Source: Glandiceps talaboti
Lineage: Eukaryota > Hemichordata > Enteropneusta > Spengelidae
Direction of reading: 5' to 3'
Assembly: GCF_964340395.1 (NCBI RefSeq)
Contig: NC_135559.1
Coordinates: 10,667,759-10,722,258 of the forward strand
Length of the DNA stretch: 54,500 nt
This document shows, one piece after another, positions 1 through 12,415 of this stretch. The first letter of the stretch is position 1. Every line of letters begins with the position of its first letter. The notes under the pieces were generated by a model that saw only the letters and a program-made list of their open reading frames with translations, had not been told where the DNA came from and made no database searches. The position numbers were made by a program, and so were the translations under genes.

Positions 1-243
1 CATACATACATACATACATACACACATACCTACATACATACATACATACATACATACATACATACATACATACATACATACACACACACATATACATACA
101 TACATACATACATACATACATACATACATACATACATACATACATACATACACACATACTATACATACATACATACATGCATACATACGTACGTACGTAC
201 ATACATACGCACGCACGCACGCACGCACGCGCGCGCGCGCACG

Positions 244-289
<46 letters not shown>

Positions 290-340
290 TACATACATAC
301 ATACATACATACATACATACATACATACATACATACATAC
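1..340. repeat. Compound TACA / AC / ACGC microsatellite
   Basis: The left edge of the window is almost pure (TACA)n. It is interrupted by a (GTAC)n and (GCAC)n stretch at about 188-250, an alternating GC run near 229-240 and (AC)n at about 247-285, then returns to (TACA)n. Translations through it are low-complexity Cys/Val/Tyr/Met and are not genes. The array is cut by the window edge, so its full length is unknown. Confidence 0.97.
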
Positions 341-1899
341 GCATATTACATAATTTGAAAAAGTCCTTGTTACTGGACAGTTTTTTAGGGGGGGGGGTTA
401 AATTAACAACATTCATAATTACGGATCTGAACAATAACAAACACGCGGAAATCGCGATTTCCAAGACAAAGTCCATTTCTATTATTAGCTTCTGGTCATG
501 ACTTGAAACTAAAGCCTATCAATCTACACTACGTATTAATATTGTTCCTGAACTGCCTAAATGATAATAGGAAAACAATGTATCCGCGTGACCTAAATTG
601 TAATTACTCATTGAGGTTGTGATGTTGCCCTTAGGCCTTGTAGTGGATTGTATATGGAGTGTGTATTGTTGACCCTAAAGTACGTGGGGAACGACCGCCG
701 TTACTGTTCGTGGGTGATTTATGGTGACTTGTATGTACAGTACACACCCCGAGCAAATATTTCCAGTGACGATATAGCTCACACGCAGTGTAGACCCGGT
801 CTATATGCGGCTCGATCCTGAAACCATATCGTCGCCTTTTGTTGTTGTCATGACTAGTCATGTGGCCGCATGGCTATAGTTGGAGAGTTCGTGCTGTACG
901 TAGTATTGTTATAGTTGTTGAGAGCGTGCATGTCAATATTATCCTATTGGGGAGTGTCACTGATTATAGTATATGAAGTTGTGTGAGTCCTACACAGGTG
1001 TTAGTCGAAGTTGAGTTGTTGGGTTGAGACCTTCTATATATTTGTCGAGACTATTTTGAGGGAATACCCACAGCAAGAATTCCACGCCTACTGACTCAGA
1101 CTACGAATTTCTCACAGAGGGTGTGTGACACATGCTAGATCGTGGGTGTGAGGACATTTACGTGGTTGGAGTAGTAATAGTATTGAACTTTGTGTTTTTT
1201 CACACCGTTTTGAGTTCAGAACTTCTGAGGTATGCGTTGGTCGTGGTGATAACAACGGTATGTGTCGCAGCACGATCTAAGCAATCAATCTTTTCATTTT
1301 GGGATATTTCCGTCGCGCATGTGAAACTTGGAAGTATTTTTCTCGAGGAATATTTCAAGCATTTAAGGAGTCTGATACCTGGAACAGTTGTTAGAGGTGA
1401 GTTGTGCTGTTGTATAACAATAAGCTTCATTTCTATTGTAGTCGTCAATGTAATTGTCAAATCCTCGGAATTGATCAACACTCCGAGGTAACTTTTGTCA
1501 TTTGTAACCGTTTGCGTTTTCTTGATCAACCATGTTGAATGTCAGAAAACCTACTTCAGGGGTGTGTAATATGTTTGTTCAAGTTTACTCGAGTGTTCAA
1601 TACTCCTCATGCCGGTATTTAACCTCGGAGACATCATAAACCTGAGACAGTGCATGGAATGTTATCACCCACATATACATTTGATAACTCATGATTGCCT
1701 CAACAATTCCGATATTAACCTGTTCTTATGGCTACACAAAACTGCAAGGTTCAAAGTCAAATACTTATCACCCGTTCTGGTCTAAAAATGTATGTCTTTA
1801 CTGTCCCTGGACCCTGACCTACATAAATGTCAGAATTTATCAAGTTGTCGCAGCAAGAAATCACCAGTGGTATAGAATTCTAATTTTAGCATGGAAAGT

Positions 1900-2345
1900 T
1901 AACCGTTGGAGACGACATTTCGAGAATTTTCTTAAATACTTGTTTGTACCTATAGTGATTCCATGTATTGCAATATTGCTGAGACTGTGTAGAAATTGAT
2001 AGGTCGTATTAACGCATAAACTATTGCTGATGACATTTCAAGAATTCTGTTGCATGCTTATCCGTTTAGTCTGTACTACCAGGTGATTGCACATTCATCG
2101 TGAAACTATAATTGGCGTGAAACTCAGTGATGAATCATTTTGGCGCGTAAACATCTGCAGACGACATTTCAATGATTTTTCTGAAGCGTAAATTGCAGAC
2201 GATATTATACGAAAGTTGTAATTCATAATACGTGTCTATGTACATGTGACCGGTCTAACCGACCGATTGTATTGTGTCAATATACCAATGTGTGAAACCA
2301 AGATAGTCCTTTTGACGCGAAGAAAGGTCCAGACGACAATTCGCT
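1900..2345. repeat. Degenerate minisatellite-like motif cluster
   Basis: Imperfect copies of a GCAGACGACATTTCAAGAAT-like motif occur near 1909, 2030, 2158, 2197 and 2330, separated by unrelated AT-rich spacers. The same motif recurs at 15.5-16.35 kb and near 30.92 kb. I infer an old tandem or interspersed repeat family that has decayed; unit boundaries are not clear by eye. Confidence 0.45.
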
Positions 2346-3743
2346 CGTCTGCTATGAAAACAACTTCAGGTGTTAGAGTCTACCATATCACTTCAGGTGT
2401 TTAGAGTCTACCATGTCACTACCACGGCATTGACAACATTTTATTATTTGCCTAAAGGTCATTCTAAGTTGAAAAGTTTTGTATGGTTTTTGTTTGTCGT
2501 AAAAGAAATAACGAATGGTATGATGTCAAATTAGTTGTTAAGGTACGGGTATATTGTCATTTTGCACTTACAGTGCCTCGAACCGTCCTTTTATTTCAAG
2601 AATACTGGAGAAACCTGTTGATTGCATTCTTTACCGCCAACTGCAGTGCGTCGTTATCAGACAGTGTCGATAAATCTCTGTTTCTTACAAGGAACCCACC
2701 TGCCGCTTACAAGCTTCTAGTAGGGGCACGATTTATGTTCGGCTTCTCAAAACTTTGACCTCTGTGACTGTTCGGAATTAAGACTAAATTATGACTCGTA
2801 CAAATTCCTAGCTATAGCTCTTTTTGTTGGTTTGTTAAATGTTTAATGTCTAAATCTTTGTGTTGGAAAAAAGATATCATTTTCACAAATTATCAAATAA
2901 TGCTGTTTTCAAGATTTAACTTCATTACGCCGAAAAAATGGTGGCTTATTTGAGACATGGTCGAATTATATTATATGGTCTGTATGATTAGTGGGACATA
3001 AATGAGATCTCGCGGCGGTGTATACATTTCGGGGGTGGGGGGGGGGGGGTTCTACATTCGTCTCGACTGATGCAAAGACCTACTTAATGAAAATAAAAGA
3101 CAAACATTCTTTAAAAGTGAGAATGTAACATATTTTCCAGACAAATAAGAGGGTCAATTGTTTTAGTTTAACAAAGAGACAGACTTCTGAACTCGAGGCG
3201 ACAGAATATCGTGATGAGGAGTATCATCGGAATGGGAGTGTAAAGCGTTCGAACTACATTGCGCCCCTCCACTGTCTATATAATTGCACCACCCACGCTG
3301 GTCATTTTCATGACAACCGACTTCGCCATTCTTTGTACAGCCGATACCAAGTCGACTATTTCTTCAGATCTGTTTTGTTTCTTTTCGGTTTACAAGTTTT
3401 CGGTATTTTCTCCCTTGAACAAATTGATTATTCTGAAGACCATTCAGCCGTGTTTTGTTTTCGTTCACGCTTCATTTCAATTGTGATAAAGTCCCATTCT
3501 CACCCAACACCATTATTAGTCAAATATTGATTTAAACAATGTACTATTTTAGTTCAGTTGTCAGCATAAGAATCATTAAATACTATCTGTCAATTCTAAA
3601 ATTTTCTAGTTCTATACGTAAACCACTGTTATTTTTTTACCTGAGATTTACATGTAAATGGACTTACTGACACATAGCAATACATTGCTTGTCTAACCTT
3701 CGTTGCCACGAGGCTTTCGGCGGTTAGTCCAAATCATACTCAC

Positions 3744-3793
3744 GCCTTGTATACAGGCGATCGTAAATGCCTTGTATACAGGTGATCGTAAAA
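3744..3793. repeat. 25 bp tandem duplication (2 copies)
   Basis: Two adjacent units starting GCCTTGTATACAGG differ at two positions (C/T at unit position 15 and T/A at the last base). It is a recent small local duplication with no gene context. Confidence 0.85.
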
Positions 3794-5279
3794 AAATAGT
3801 TTCCGAACAAAATATTAGGGCCTAGCATTGTTATGCAAAGGCTAAACTGCATATCACTGGTTGTGGAAATTGTCGTGATTCGCGTGAACAGCCTGAGTGC
3901 AGACACGGAGCGGTCACCCACGCTTTGCTACTACTATAGGGCCCGACGCGACAGTCGACCAACTGCGATTTCTGCATATACCTTGCATGACTACATGTAC
4001 ATACATACATTCTATTTATTTTGAATTCTTTGTAAACCTCCGAAGTTAACCAACCCCTACTCTCAAGTCTCAAGCTGCACATTCATCGATAGATCAGTAG
4101 ATCAAGTGGTATGTTTTCATTGCTTTTGTCAATAACACGAGTACATTGGTCAAACAGCTACCAGTCGGTCAGGTAATCAGATAAAGGCAGACGTTCCGTG
4201 ACGTGTTCAGTAGACCAGAGACATGGCTTGTCACTAGCTCTGCCAGAGACGTGTCTTTCGGGCTTGCCATTTCTATTCGGGTGATCTGGCGAACAACAGC
4301 AACGTCTCAGCGAAGTCTGTAGGTTAATCTGACGAACAATGCTATCGAACCTCAGACTGACAGTCAGGCTAGGCATACATGTACAAATGTAGATAGCCAA
4401 GCCCGTGGGCGACGTTTTCTGTGTACTAAACTTCTGTTTTCATCATTCAAATCACCGCGTGTTACGCCTTCTTGGTATTGATGTACAGCCCACGAACCAC
4501 AGTAGGGCAAGTGATAAAAAATGTTGATCATAAAACACACTTGAATGGTGTACAGCCGTCTCTCTCTCTTTAATATATAGACTTAGCTAGATATATCAAC
4601 ATAAATTTACTATAAGCCCAGTTCGGTTTAAGATTGAAATGTGGGTTCGAAATTTTAACAGTAATTGTGTGGCTGAGACTCTCACATGGCTTTGCAAGGA
4701 GAGATCTCACATTGGGACGTAGCCTAATACTTGGAGATATTTTAGCAGAGTTCGCCTCGTCAATCTTGATTTGGTGAAAAAACAAGCGACCTATCGGTCA
4801 GAATAGCTCCGCTGGTTTTTTTTTTAATTTAATTTTTTATTTTGGTGACATGTAGAAGTGGTTCAGGTCTTCACTATGCAGTTTTGTTTTAGCGATGCAA
4901 TAAAGTGGTTAGTGGTTTCATATGATGTCTCACTATAAAACACATTTTACACAGAAGTTGGTAATGTATTGTACTTTTATACCATAGTCACCATTTTATA
5001 ACAAAAATCTACTGTTATGAAAAATTGCACAAAATCTCAGAAAAAAATGACTGGGAAATGCACACAAGAAAAAGAAAAAAAGAGGATTTTGAGGTTGGCT
5101 ATAAATAATTCCAGTGTCTTACAGCTGTAACCCTGGAAAATTTTAATGATGAATGAAATAAACTAGGGATCTAAAATAATTTTGAGGCAATTTGAATTTC
5201 AATTTTCTAACAAATTTACAAAGTCAACAACATTCAACTTGTACTAGTTGTGGTAGATATACTAGTATATAGGGAAGAA

Positions 5280-5824
5280 ATGTATTAATCGCCATCTTAG
5301 TTTCCGTACGGCGACAATCTCAAGTACCCGGAAGAGAGTCATTCTCAGCCATACGTTACAGTGGTAACACTCGTTCATGTTCGGTTACCTTTCACAAAGA
5401 AAACACAACGAAATGGTTGAAATGATCTTTTTTTTATTTCTTTTCATCACAACAACAAAATCTGCGTGATTGATCAAAAGTGTTGTAAACTAAACCAGAA
5501 AGAATTATCGGACTGGCTAAACTTCCCGATGAACTGGAGTAAGGTCCTACTACTTCCAAGTAAGCCTCGATAGTACTATAGTACGTGAGAAAATCGTCTC
5601 AAACTAGCGATACAACTTTCAAAATATAACTTGACATGTCTTCATTTGTTAGAGTTATACAATTCAAGACGGGTTTTCACTCGAAAACAACAATTCTGTG
5701 AATAATGACACTCTGAACGCAGCGATTTCTCGGACGATGTTACCACTGTAACGTATGGCTGACAACGACTTGCTTCCGGGTTAGTCCCTCGTGCATACGG
5801 GTGGATTGTCGGCGATTAATACAT
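5280..5824. mobile_element. MITE-like element with 86-89 bp terminal inverted repeats
   Basis: The left arm (5280-5368) and right arm (5739-5824) are inverted copies with indels. The ends read ATGTATTAATCGCC and GGCGATTAATACAT, and the inner ends share GCCATACGTTACAGTGGTAA and its complement. The 370 bp centre is AT-rich with no open frame, as expected of a non-autonomous DNA transposon. A target-site duplication is not obvious; a TA inside the terminal palindrome is one possibility. The superfamily cannot be assigned from sequence alone. Confidence 0.8.
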
Positions 5825-5862
5825 ACATCGTCTGATATTTTAATTCACAGTGTTTCTTGTGA

Positions 5863-5895
5863 CCGGCGCCTGTCAGCAGACTCTGCCATTTTTTT
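5863..5895 (-). repeat. Dispersed repeat copy A (MAESADRRR-type block)
   Basis: The core CCGGCGCCTGTCAGCAGACT, followed by CTGCCA and a T-run, recurs at 53501-53548 and 53871-53924. Read on the minus strand it starts with an A-tract and ATGGCAGAG and would encode MAESADRRR before a nearby stop. It lies 38 bp outside the MITE right end. I infer a dispersed element; whether the frame is meaningful is unknown. Confidence 0.6.
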
Positions 5896-6699
5896 CATCA
5901 TTCCATTGTATTTAAACCTTGTACTTGACATTTCGCAATATTTATAATTCTCAACAAAATACCTCAACATGCCTCACTTCGCTCGTACTCAAAGCAGCCC
6001 CGCGCGGTATGATCACTGACACTGATGACATGATGAGAGAGAACCTTTTCGGATTTACATGTAAAACGGGGAAAGATACGCAAAACATAATGCAAAGTCT
6101 GAAGCCAAATTAAAGTTGTAATTATTTTAATTATTTTTACTTGCCAAATATTTGCATTTTGGAAAGGCAAGACACGTTCATGTCGTTTAACTTTACATGT
6201 GAACTGTCGGCCATAACTTCAACCGCATGTCTGGCATGCCCTTCCTTACGCAAGTTGTCTGAATTCTGGTTCACTGTCATTCCAAATTGCACGACAATAT
6301 AGAATTAACCACAAGTTACATGTTATCTGAAAACATCACACTTTTATAGTGGGTCTGAAGTGTGATTTTAGTGAGTACCAAGAACGTCCTGTGTTGATAC
6401 TCAAGATACTTGCTGTGGAAAATCGCTCGGTCAAATGAGGTCACCTTCAGCTTCTGGTCGAATCAGGATAGAGTATGCAAATGAGGATGTTGCGGACTGA
6501 TTTGAAGTTTACAACCCTGTTTCGAACAAACGCTTGTCATTTGGGCGCCCAATGCGTAGAATTATGACTATAGCACATATTACATTGCTTGTTTGACGTC
6601 AATAGTGTCTTTTGAAAAGTGGCAGTTTACTTAAAGTCTCGTCGACTGATTTCCAATATGGCGTCGGTCATTATGCTCATTAACATATTCATTTTTTTT

Positions 6700-7095
6700 T
6701 CAAATTACAAAAAAAAAATCATAAAAAATAAAAATGAGGATGTGCTGACTTGAAATTAACAAATCTGAGTAAGCTACCCCCTGCGCATCAACACGCCAGA
6801 TATCAAAGCAATCTAATAAGAGGTTTTCAAGGAGTTGATGAAAATGACATTTTATGAAAAAAAATCATAAAAAATTGAAAATGGCACAGATCAACTTGGC
6901 ATGAACAAATCTGAATAGCCTCCCCCCAGGGAACATGCACACCAAATATCGAAGAATTCCGACTGTCACTTCCGGAGTAGATAGTAAAAATATAAAAGTT
7001 TGACGGACACCTATGATTCACTCTACTCTCTATACCTCAATACCCACCTATACCTAAAGCTACGCTTTCAGCTTTCGCTGACAGCGGAGCTAAAA
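6700..7095. repeat. Interspersed repeat with internal tandem duplication and hairpin tail
   Basis: Two diverged units of roughly 145-150 bp follow each other. Each carries a TCATAAAAAAT tract, then ACAAATCTGA, a C-rich patch and a CACGCCAGATATC or CACACCAAATATC segment. The block ends in a near-palindrome at 7058-7091 (AGCTACGCTTTCAGC, loop TTTC, GCTGACAGCGGAGCT) and an A-run. The tail resembles 3' ends of interspersed repeats in invertebrate genomes; family name unknown to me. Confidence 0.6.
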
Positions 7096-7914
7096 AACAG
7101 CATCTGATTCACCATAATCGCTGCTAAGGGAGGGGATGGAAAGGGTGTCTCCTTCCCATGGTGAGCGCACTTTTTTGAAGATAAGGACATGTAGGAGACA
7201 TTTAAAGGGATGGAATCTCACCTTACACATTATTGAAAGCTATAGGGTACTTGAATATTGTCTTCAATACACCAAGTTTACTCTTTATACATTTATGATA
7301 TAACTATATTGTCTACATTTTAACCTATAATAAAGATACGTTATGGCAGACAAACATTCACTTGTTCGACTCTACTACCTATCCTCTATACTTTGAACGT
7401 ATTCATCAGTTCCTGGTATTACAAACAAAATGAGTTTAGCTATATGATAGTGTTCAACATCTTTCCTTTTTATAATACTATTTTTACATATTGTATTCGC
7501 ATTCGGAAACATACAAAAAAGAACAATCGGTAGAGCAAATGAAATTTCGAAGAAATTTCTGAAAGCACCGCATCATCGTAGTCTAGTCCCTATACGGTAT
7601 CGTCACGATTCACACCTCCACTCACTTGTTATAGTTAGAGACTACAATGGCATCCAGACTACGCGGTGCACATTGTTAGTACGGTTGCACATTACGCTGT
7701 ATACCTGCAACTTTACGTTTTAACAATTAAAAGCACTTTGTGAGTGTCATCTTATTTATTTAACAATTTTAAAATACAATTTTAGGAGAAAAATCCGAAA
7801 ATGACACGTTTACATACATATTATTTACATGTTAGGTATAAAAAGGTGTGTGAATATTTTCAATCTGTCAGTATTTTAGATATACCTCCGACAATATGGT
7901 AGCGATTCCACACA

Positions 7915-7925
7915 CCCCCCCCCCC
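7915..7925. repeat. C homopolymer
   Basis: An 11 bp run of C preceded by CACA. Similar runs occur at 15250-15262 and, as G, at 3031-3049, 34078-34089 and 49317-49336. Confidence 0.9.
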
Positions 7926-9017
7926 TCTATTCGCGATTTCGTGGCATTTGCACGTGAATTGCTTATCTTATGTTAATATTATAGGCGTGACAAATCCGTC
8001 TACCGTGGATTAATGATAAGATACGTGAAATGTACCAGTATACTTGCACGTGCAAACAGTTTACCTACAAACCGATTCAACTATTAGTAAATAGTGTGTA
8101 TTGTTGGTGGTCACTGTTTTTGGTGTACATTTCAGATCGTTAGGTTGACATAACTTCTCAAATTTGTACGGGTATTTACTTTTATTACATCTATCTATTT
8201 ATATTTCACCCAATTGAACAAACATGGTTCGCACGTTCCAAGATCACCACAGATATTACGAATATGCTATGGATATATTTAAAATAATAACCAGATGGAC
8301 ACTTAAACTAGGTTGGTACTTTGAAAGTCACTCCCCCTCCCAATCAAATTACCATATTCATTGACATAGTTACTGGTAGTGGTAGGTTAGGGAAATAAAT
8401 AAGGCCATTATGTGGATGTGAGTTGATGTTATTGTTCCTACAAAACTAAATTTTATAGTACAGTTAAAGATAAAATAAATGAATATGACACCAATAAACC
8501 TGGGTTGTTAAAGAGAATGTCAAATTGTCATCACTGAGTATATAGTTACCGTTTCGTCATCTATCGTTTTAGTACATGTATATGTCACTGAATGTTGATG
8601 ACGTAATGGTGTTACTTGTAGTCTATTGACTCGGACCAGGTTCTGTAGGTGAGAAGCTGATTACCATATTTTATATTTTTGTGCTTTAGACTGTAAGTCT
8701 TGGCTTGTATTTGGGCTACTACCCACAACTCACATGTGGCTAGCTAGGGGGCCGGCCATACATTCAAGTTCAAGACACTGACATCTCGCCATGTTTACTG
8801 GGTACCTGACAGTCGAAATGGAACACCAACAGTAGTAAACTTGAAGTACTGATAAGCTTGAACTTGAAGTAGCATGTGTAGATGTTATTTTTTATAACGT
8901 ATTGGATTATAGCGTAGTTACCTATCATTTACAGGTACACATAATCTCATAGATACATACATGTCGTACATGTTTTAGGACTCGCCTCGCACAACTCACT
9001 TCTTCAGACCTCAGACC

Positions 9018-9046
9018 TCAGACCACCAAAGAATGTGGTGGTCTGA
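9018..9046. other. Perfect 10 bp stem hairpin
   Basis: TCAGACCACC at 9018-9027 pairs with GGTGGTCTGA at 9037-9046 across a 9 nt loop. It is preceded by two direct copies of a TCAGACC motif. No U-tract or gene boundary accompanies it, so its role is unknown. Confidence 0.8.
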
Positions 9047-10150
9047 ACCATAACTGATGTGTCGTGCTCGCCTCTCCCAATGGATGTCGTGATCAGAGCG
9101 CTGTATAATTATTACCCTGGGCATACATCTTTGTCCGCATAACGACCCTATACGAATTTCCTCACCAATTCCCCCATGGAGCATACAACCAATGGTAGTC
9201 TCTGTAAGTGAAATATTAAGCATTCGCATTGCAACCTCTATCCGACCAGGTCCCCGATGATACAGCTGAGTCTACTGGGGCACAATCGCGGTTTGTCCTA
9301 AAATTAAAATCACTCTTATTTTGGCTGGTAATACTTGTTAAAACATTCTCAGAGGCTTCAACTAAAAACTTATTAAGTCTTATATTATTTGATTGCATTG
9401 AACTCTGGCTAGACGGACATGACGTTTTGCACTAGACACCGTTGGAGCAATGTTTGCTTAAAAAATGGCACCTACGCAAATTCTTTCGATTCGGAACTAA
9501 TTTCTGTAATATCGAAACATTTACTATTTTACTCAACACACAATTATTGTACTGTTGCTATCAAAATGTATTATTTGTAAGATGTGAGCAGTAGTTCATC
9601 AAATGCAGTCTACATTTCCACATAAACCCTTTTTTGTAATAAAAAAAAAGTCAACTGGGGATATTTTTGTTTATGAGAATAATTTAACTTATCATTGTTA
9701 GGGACACACTATAATCATTTCCAGTACGTGTACAAATATTGCAGGTACATGCAGTTTTAGAGGAACTAAAAAAATCACTTTCTAGGAATATGCGCGCTTT
9801 TCTTGAAAATATTTAAATTTGTTATCGATTTGGCAAATACTGAGATGTAGTCCCTGGTTACAGAACTTTAGAGGTTTGAACAATCACTTTTATGACAACG
9901 TGACTGCTTTAAAACAATAAAACTGTCCATGTTAGGAGTTCGTTCACCCCGTTGACATTCTCTGCTATGACAATAAAAGTATAAAATCAATACTAAAGTT
10001 CACTTCAAGTCAGTTGTTTGACTTTATCTTTGATTTTGAGTGCACTTCACATTGTCACTGTGCTAGGCTGGGTTTATAGTAGACTGTATCCTACATCTCC
10101 ACATCAGATTTTAATCAGGTTGGGTTTATAAACTTTAAAATTCAAATACA

Positions 10151-10990
10151 AACACACAATACAATGATATTCCACATCACCCCATGCCATCGTGACGTCA
10201 CATCACACGTGACCACACTGCACTGCTGCACTATACCACACCATACTGCAATGCACTGCTTAAAATGTAAATTAAAAAACCACCACAATGCTACAACACA
10301 TCACGCTGCATTAAATTGTACACTACACTACACTACACTACACTACACTACACTACACTACACTACACTACACTACACTACACTACACTACACCACACTA
10401 AACTAAACTGCACTACATTACACTACGTTAAACAAGACTAGTCTTAGTACACTACCAAACGCTACTCTAAACTACACCACAATTCACTGTTCTACACTAA
10501 ACCAGACTGCATTGTACTATACTACACTATTACTAAGTTGCACAAGCTACAAGACAAGGCAAGACGAGACAAGACAACTCAGCGCAACGTAGCGCCGCAC
10601 AACGCAATGCAACGCAGCGCAACGCAACGCAACGTACGCAACGCAACGCAACGCAACGCAACACAACACAACACAACACAACACAACACAACGCATCGCA
10701 ACACAACACAACACAACACAACACAACACAACACATAACACAACACAACGCATCGCAACACAACACAACACAACACAACACAACACAACACAACACAACA
10801 CAACACAACACAATAACATACAACACAATAAATTCCAATACAGTGCCATACAAATATACGACAATAAGATTAGTACAGTAGTGTGCTGCACTGCACTACA
10901 CTGCACTACACTGTAGCACCCTCACCATCATTTCAATACAATACACGGCACCGCACCGCACCGCACCACACTACTACACCACATATAATG
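10151..10990. repeat. Cryptically simple pentanucleotide block
   Basis: A CAC/CTA-rich lead-in gives way to (CACTA)n at 10321-10400, then to (AACGC)n and (AACAC)n from about 10551 to 10830, and (CACCG)n at about 10948-10970. Frames on both strands stay open only because the 5 bp unit lacks stops, giving Cys/Val/Leu or Thr/Gln/His low-complexity peptides. It is not coding. Confidence 0.93.
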
Positions 10991-11570
10991 TAATTACAAC
11001 ACTATACATTTTTGTTGATGCCGTCAATCGTCACTTCAGATGAACTACATTTTGTAAAATTAAACGGTATCTCAACTTCCAATGAACACATCGAGCTTCT
11101 TTTTGATAAAAATATCAATATTGATCTGATATCACTAACTGCCAAACATATAATATTACAATACATCCCGACCATAAGTGATAATTTACGGGGAACCAAC
11201 ACATCGCGAAATCTAACACGCAGTTAGAAATCAAACGTGTTTGTATTCCGAGGAAAATGATCAATTTAACCGGACAGATGATAATGTACACCAATCTGTG
11301 TCCGGAGATAAAAGTCGTTAGGACCGATATAATATTTCATGTTTTACTTTTTTTTTCCAATGAATCACTTTGAGTTTCCCATCTTGTCAGCTTCCTGTGT
11401 ATCGTATGTAACTAATTGAAACTGCAGAATCCTGCACAAAGGTTTTGGTCATAAAATATGTAATATGCAGGAACAATAAGCATCATTTTGGGCCAACTTC
11501 CCATTTAGTTTCTTGGATTTAATAGTCTTCGTGCGATTACAAAGATAAATGGATATATGTCATATATATT

Positions 11571-11658
11571 AGACTGTAAGATACGTCGTGGTGTTCCGCC
11601 CTCACCTTGACCAACGTGTGAGGGCGCCCGGCCCACTCACGGGCTTACCTTACAGACG
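11571..11658. repeat. Foldback repeat with GCCCTCAC / GTGAGGGC stem
   Basis: CTGTAAG and GCCCTCAC on the left pair with GTGAGGGC and CTTACAG on the right. A related sequence (AGATACGCCGTG, then CGCCCTCACC) occurs at about 49630-49662, so this looks like part of a dispersed foldback family. Confidence 0.5.
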
Positions 11659-12202
11659 TGTAGATCATACTGATCATTTATCTCTTATGTGTGCTTCATG
11701 ATGTGAAGAACTACTGTGACTAAATACCTCTAGGAAAACCCAATGAATAATTCGATGACGTGTTTGCGTGTACACAAAATAACTCATTACTCACGTCATC
11801 AAGAGTGTCGATAACAATGCCCATGCATAAAGCCTTCCAACGCTATAGGGTGATTGTATACCTACTAGTATTTCAATGCACACATTTAAGTCGATATCAG
11901 TGACTTTAACATTCAGACTTTTAAAAAAACTGTCTCAATTTGTCATAAAAGGCCCTTTAACTGTATATGTCAAGGGTATGGAAAGTAAATAAAAAAGCTA
12001 ATTACTTCTGATTAGTCACGCTAGAATGTTTTACCAAGCTGTGAGCTTGTGAGCTGTAGCTTAGACAATTCCACATGGAGAGTGGAGGATATCACTCACT
12101 GTTATATTTCTATACATTTAAACCTTTTTGTACATTTTATTTGTTTATATTTATGTATTTATTTATCTTCAAAATATGAAATATCTTGTCATAGTTTGGC
12201 AT

Positions 12203-12264
12203 TATTTATTTATTAATTTATTTGTTTACTTACTTACTTACTTACTTGCTTGCTTGCTTGATTG

Positions 12265-12312
<48 letters not shown>

Positions 12313-12415
12313 CTGACTTTTTTTTTTTTTTTTTTTTGTTTGTTTGTTTGTTTGTTTACTTACTTACTTACTTACTAACTTATTTACTTACTTGCTTGCT
12401 TACTTATTTATTTTT
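12203..12415. repeat. Compound tetranucleotide microsatellite
   Basis: Successive (ATTT)n, (CTTA)n, (CTTG)n and (ATTG)n, then a 20 bp T-run at 12318-12337, (GTTT)n, and (CTTA)n again. One 4 bp register drifts through single-base changes. Confidence 0.95.

Larger units (their letters stand above)
341..5279. other. Gene-free stretch with degenerate repeats
   Basis: I recognise no gene here; the longest open frames (for example 1132-1491 and 2483-2758) carry no domain I know and have no splice context. Repeats seen are a G-run at 3031-3049, a 27-28 bp duplication at about 2363-2418, a 25 bp tandem duplication at 3744-3793, and scattered copies of a degenerate motif with core AGACGACATTTC between about 1.9 and 2.35 kb. 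First exons of a flanking gene cannot be excluded. Confidence 0.6.
5825..10150. other. Gene-free stretch
   Basis: No exon or RNA gene recognised. Contents are dispersed repeat copy A (5863-5895), a tandemly duplicated interspersed repeat (about 6.70-7.09 kb), a C-run at 7915-7925, an imperfect foldback at about 7945-8060 and a short hairpin at 9018-9046. Open frames are short and unsupported. Confidence 0.55.

Noticed and set aside
1132-1491. 119-codon frame with hydrophobic stretches
   Set aside because: No recognisable domain, no splice or promoter context, and a length expected by chance in this much sequence.
4640-4670. GGTTCGAA as a tRNA B-box
   Set aside because: No cloverleaf, A-box or acceptor stem can be assembled around it.
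9011-9229. Minus-strand 72-codon frame
   Set aside because: It includes a hairpin repeat and gives no recognisable protein.
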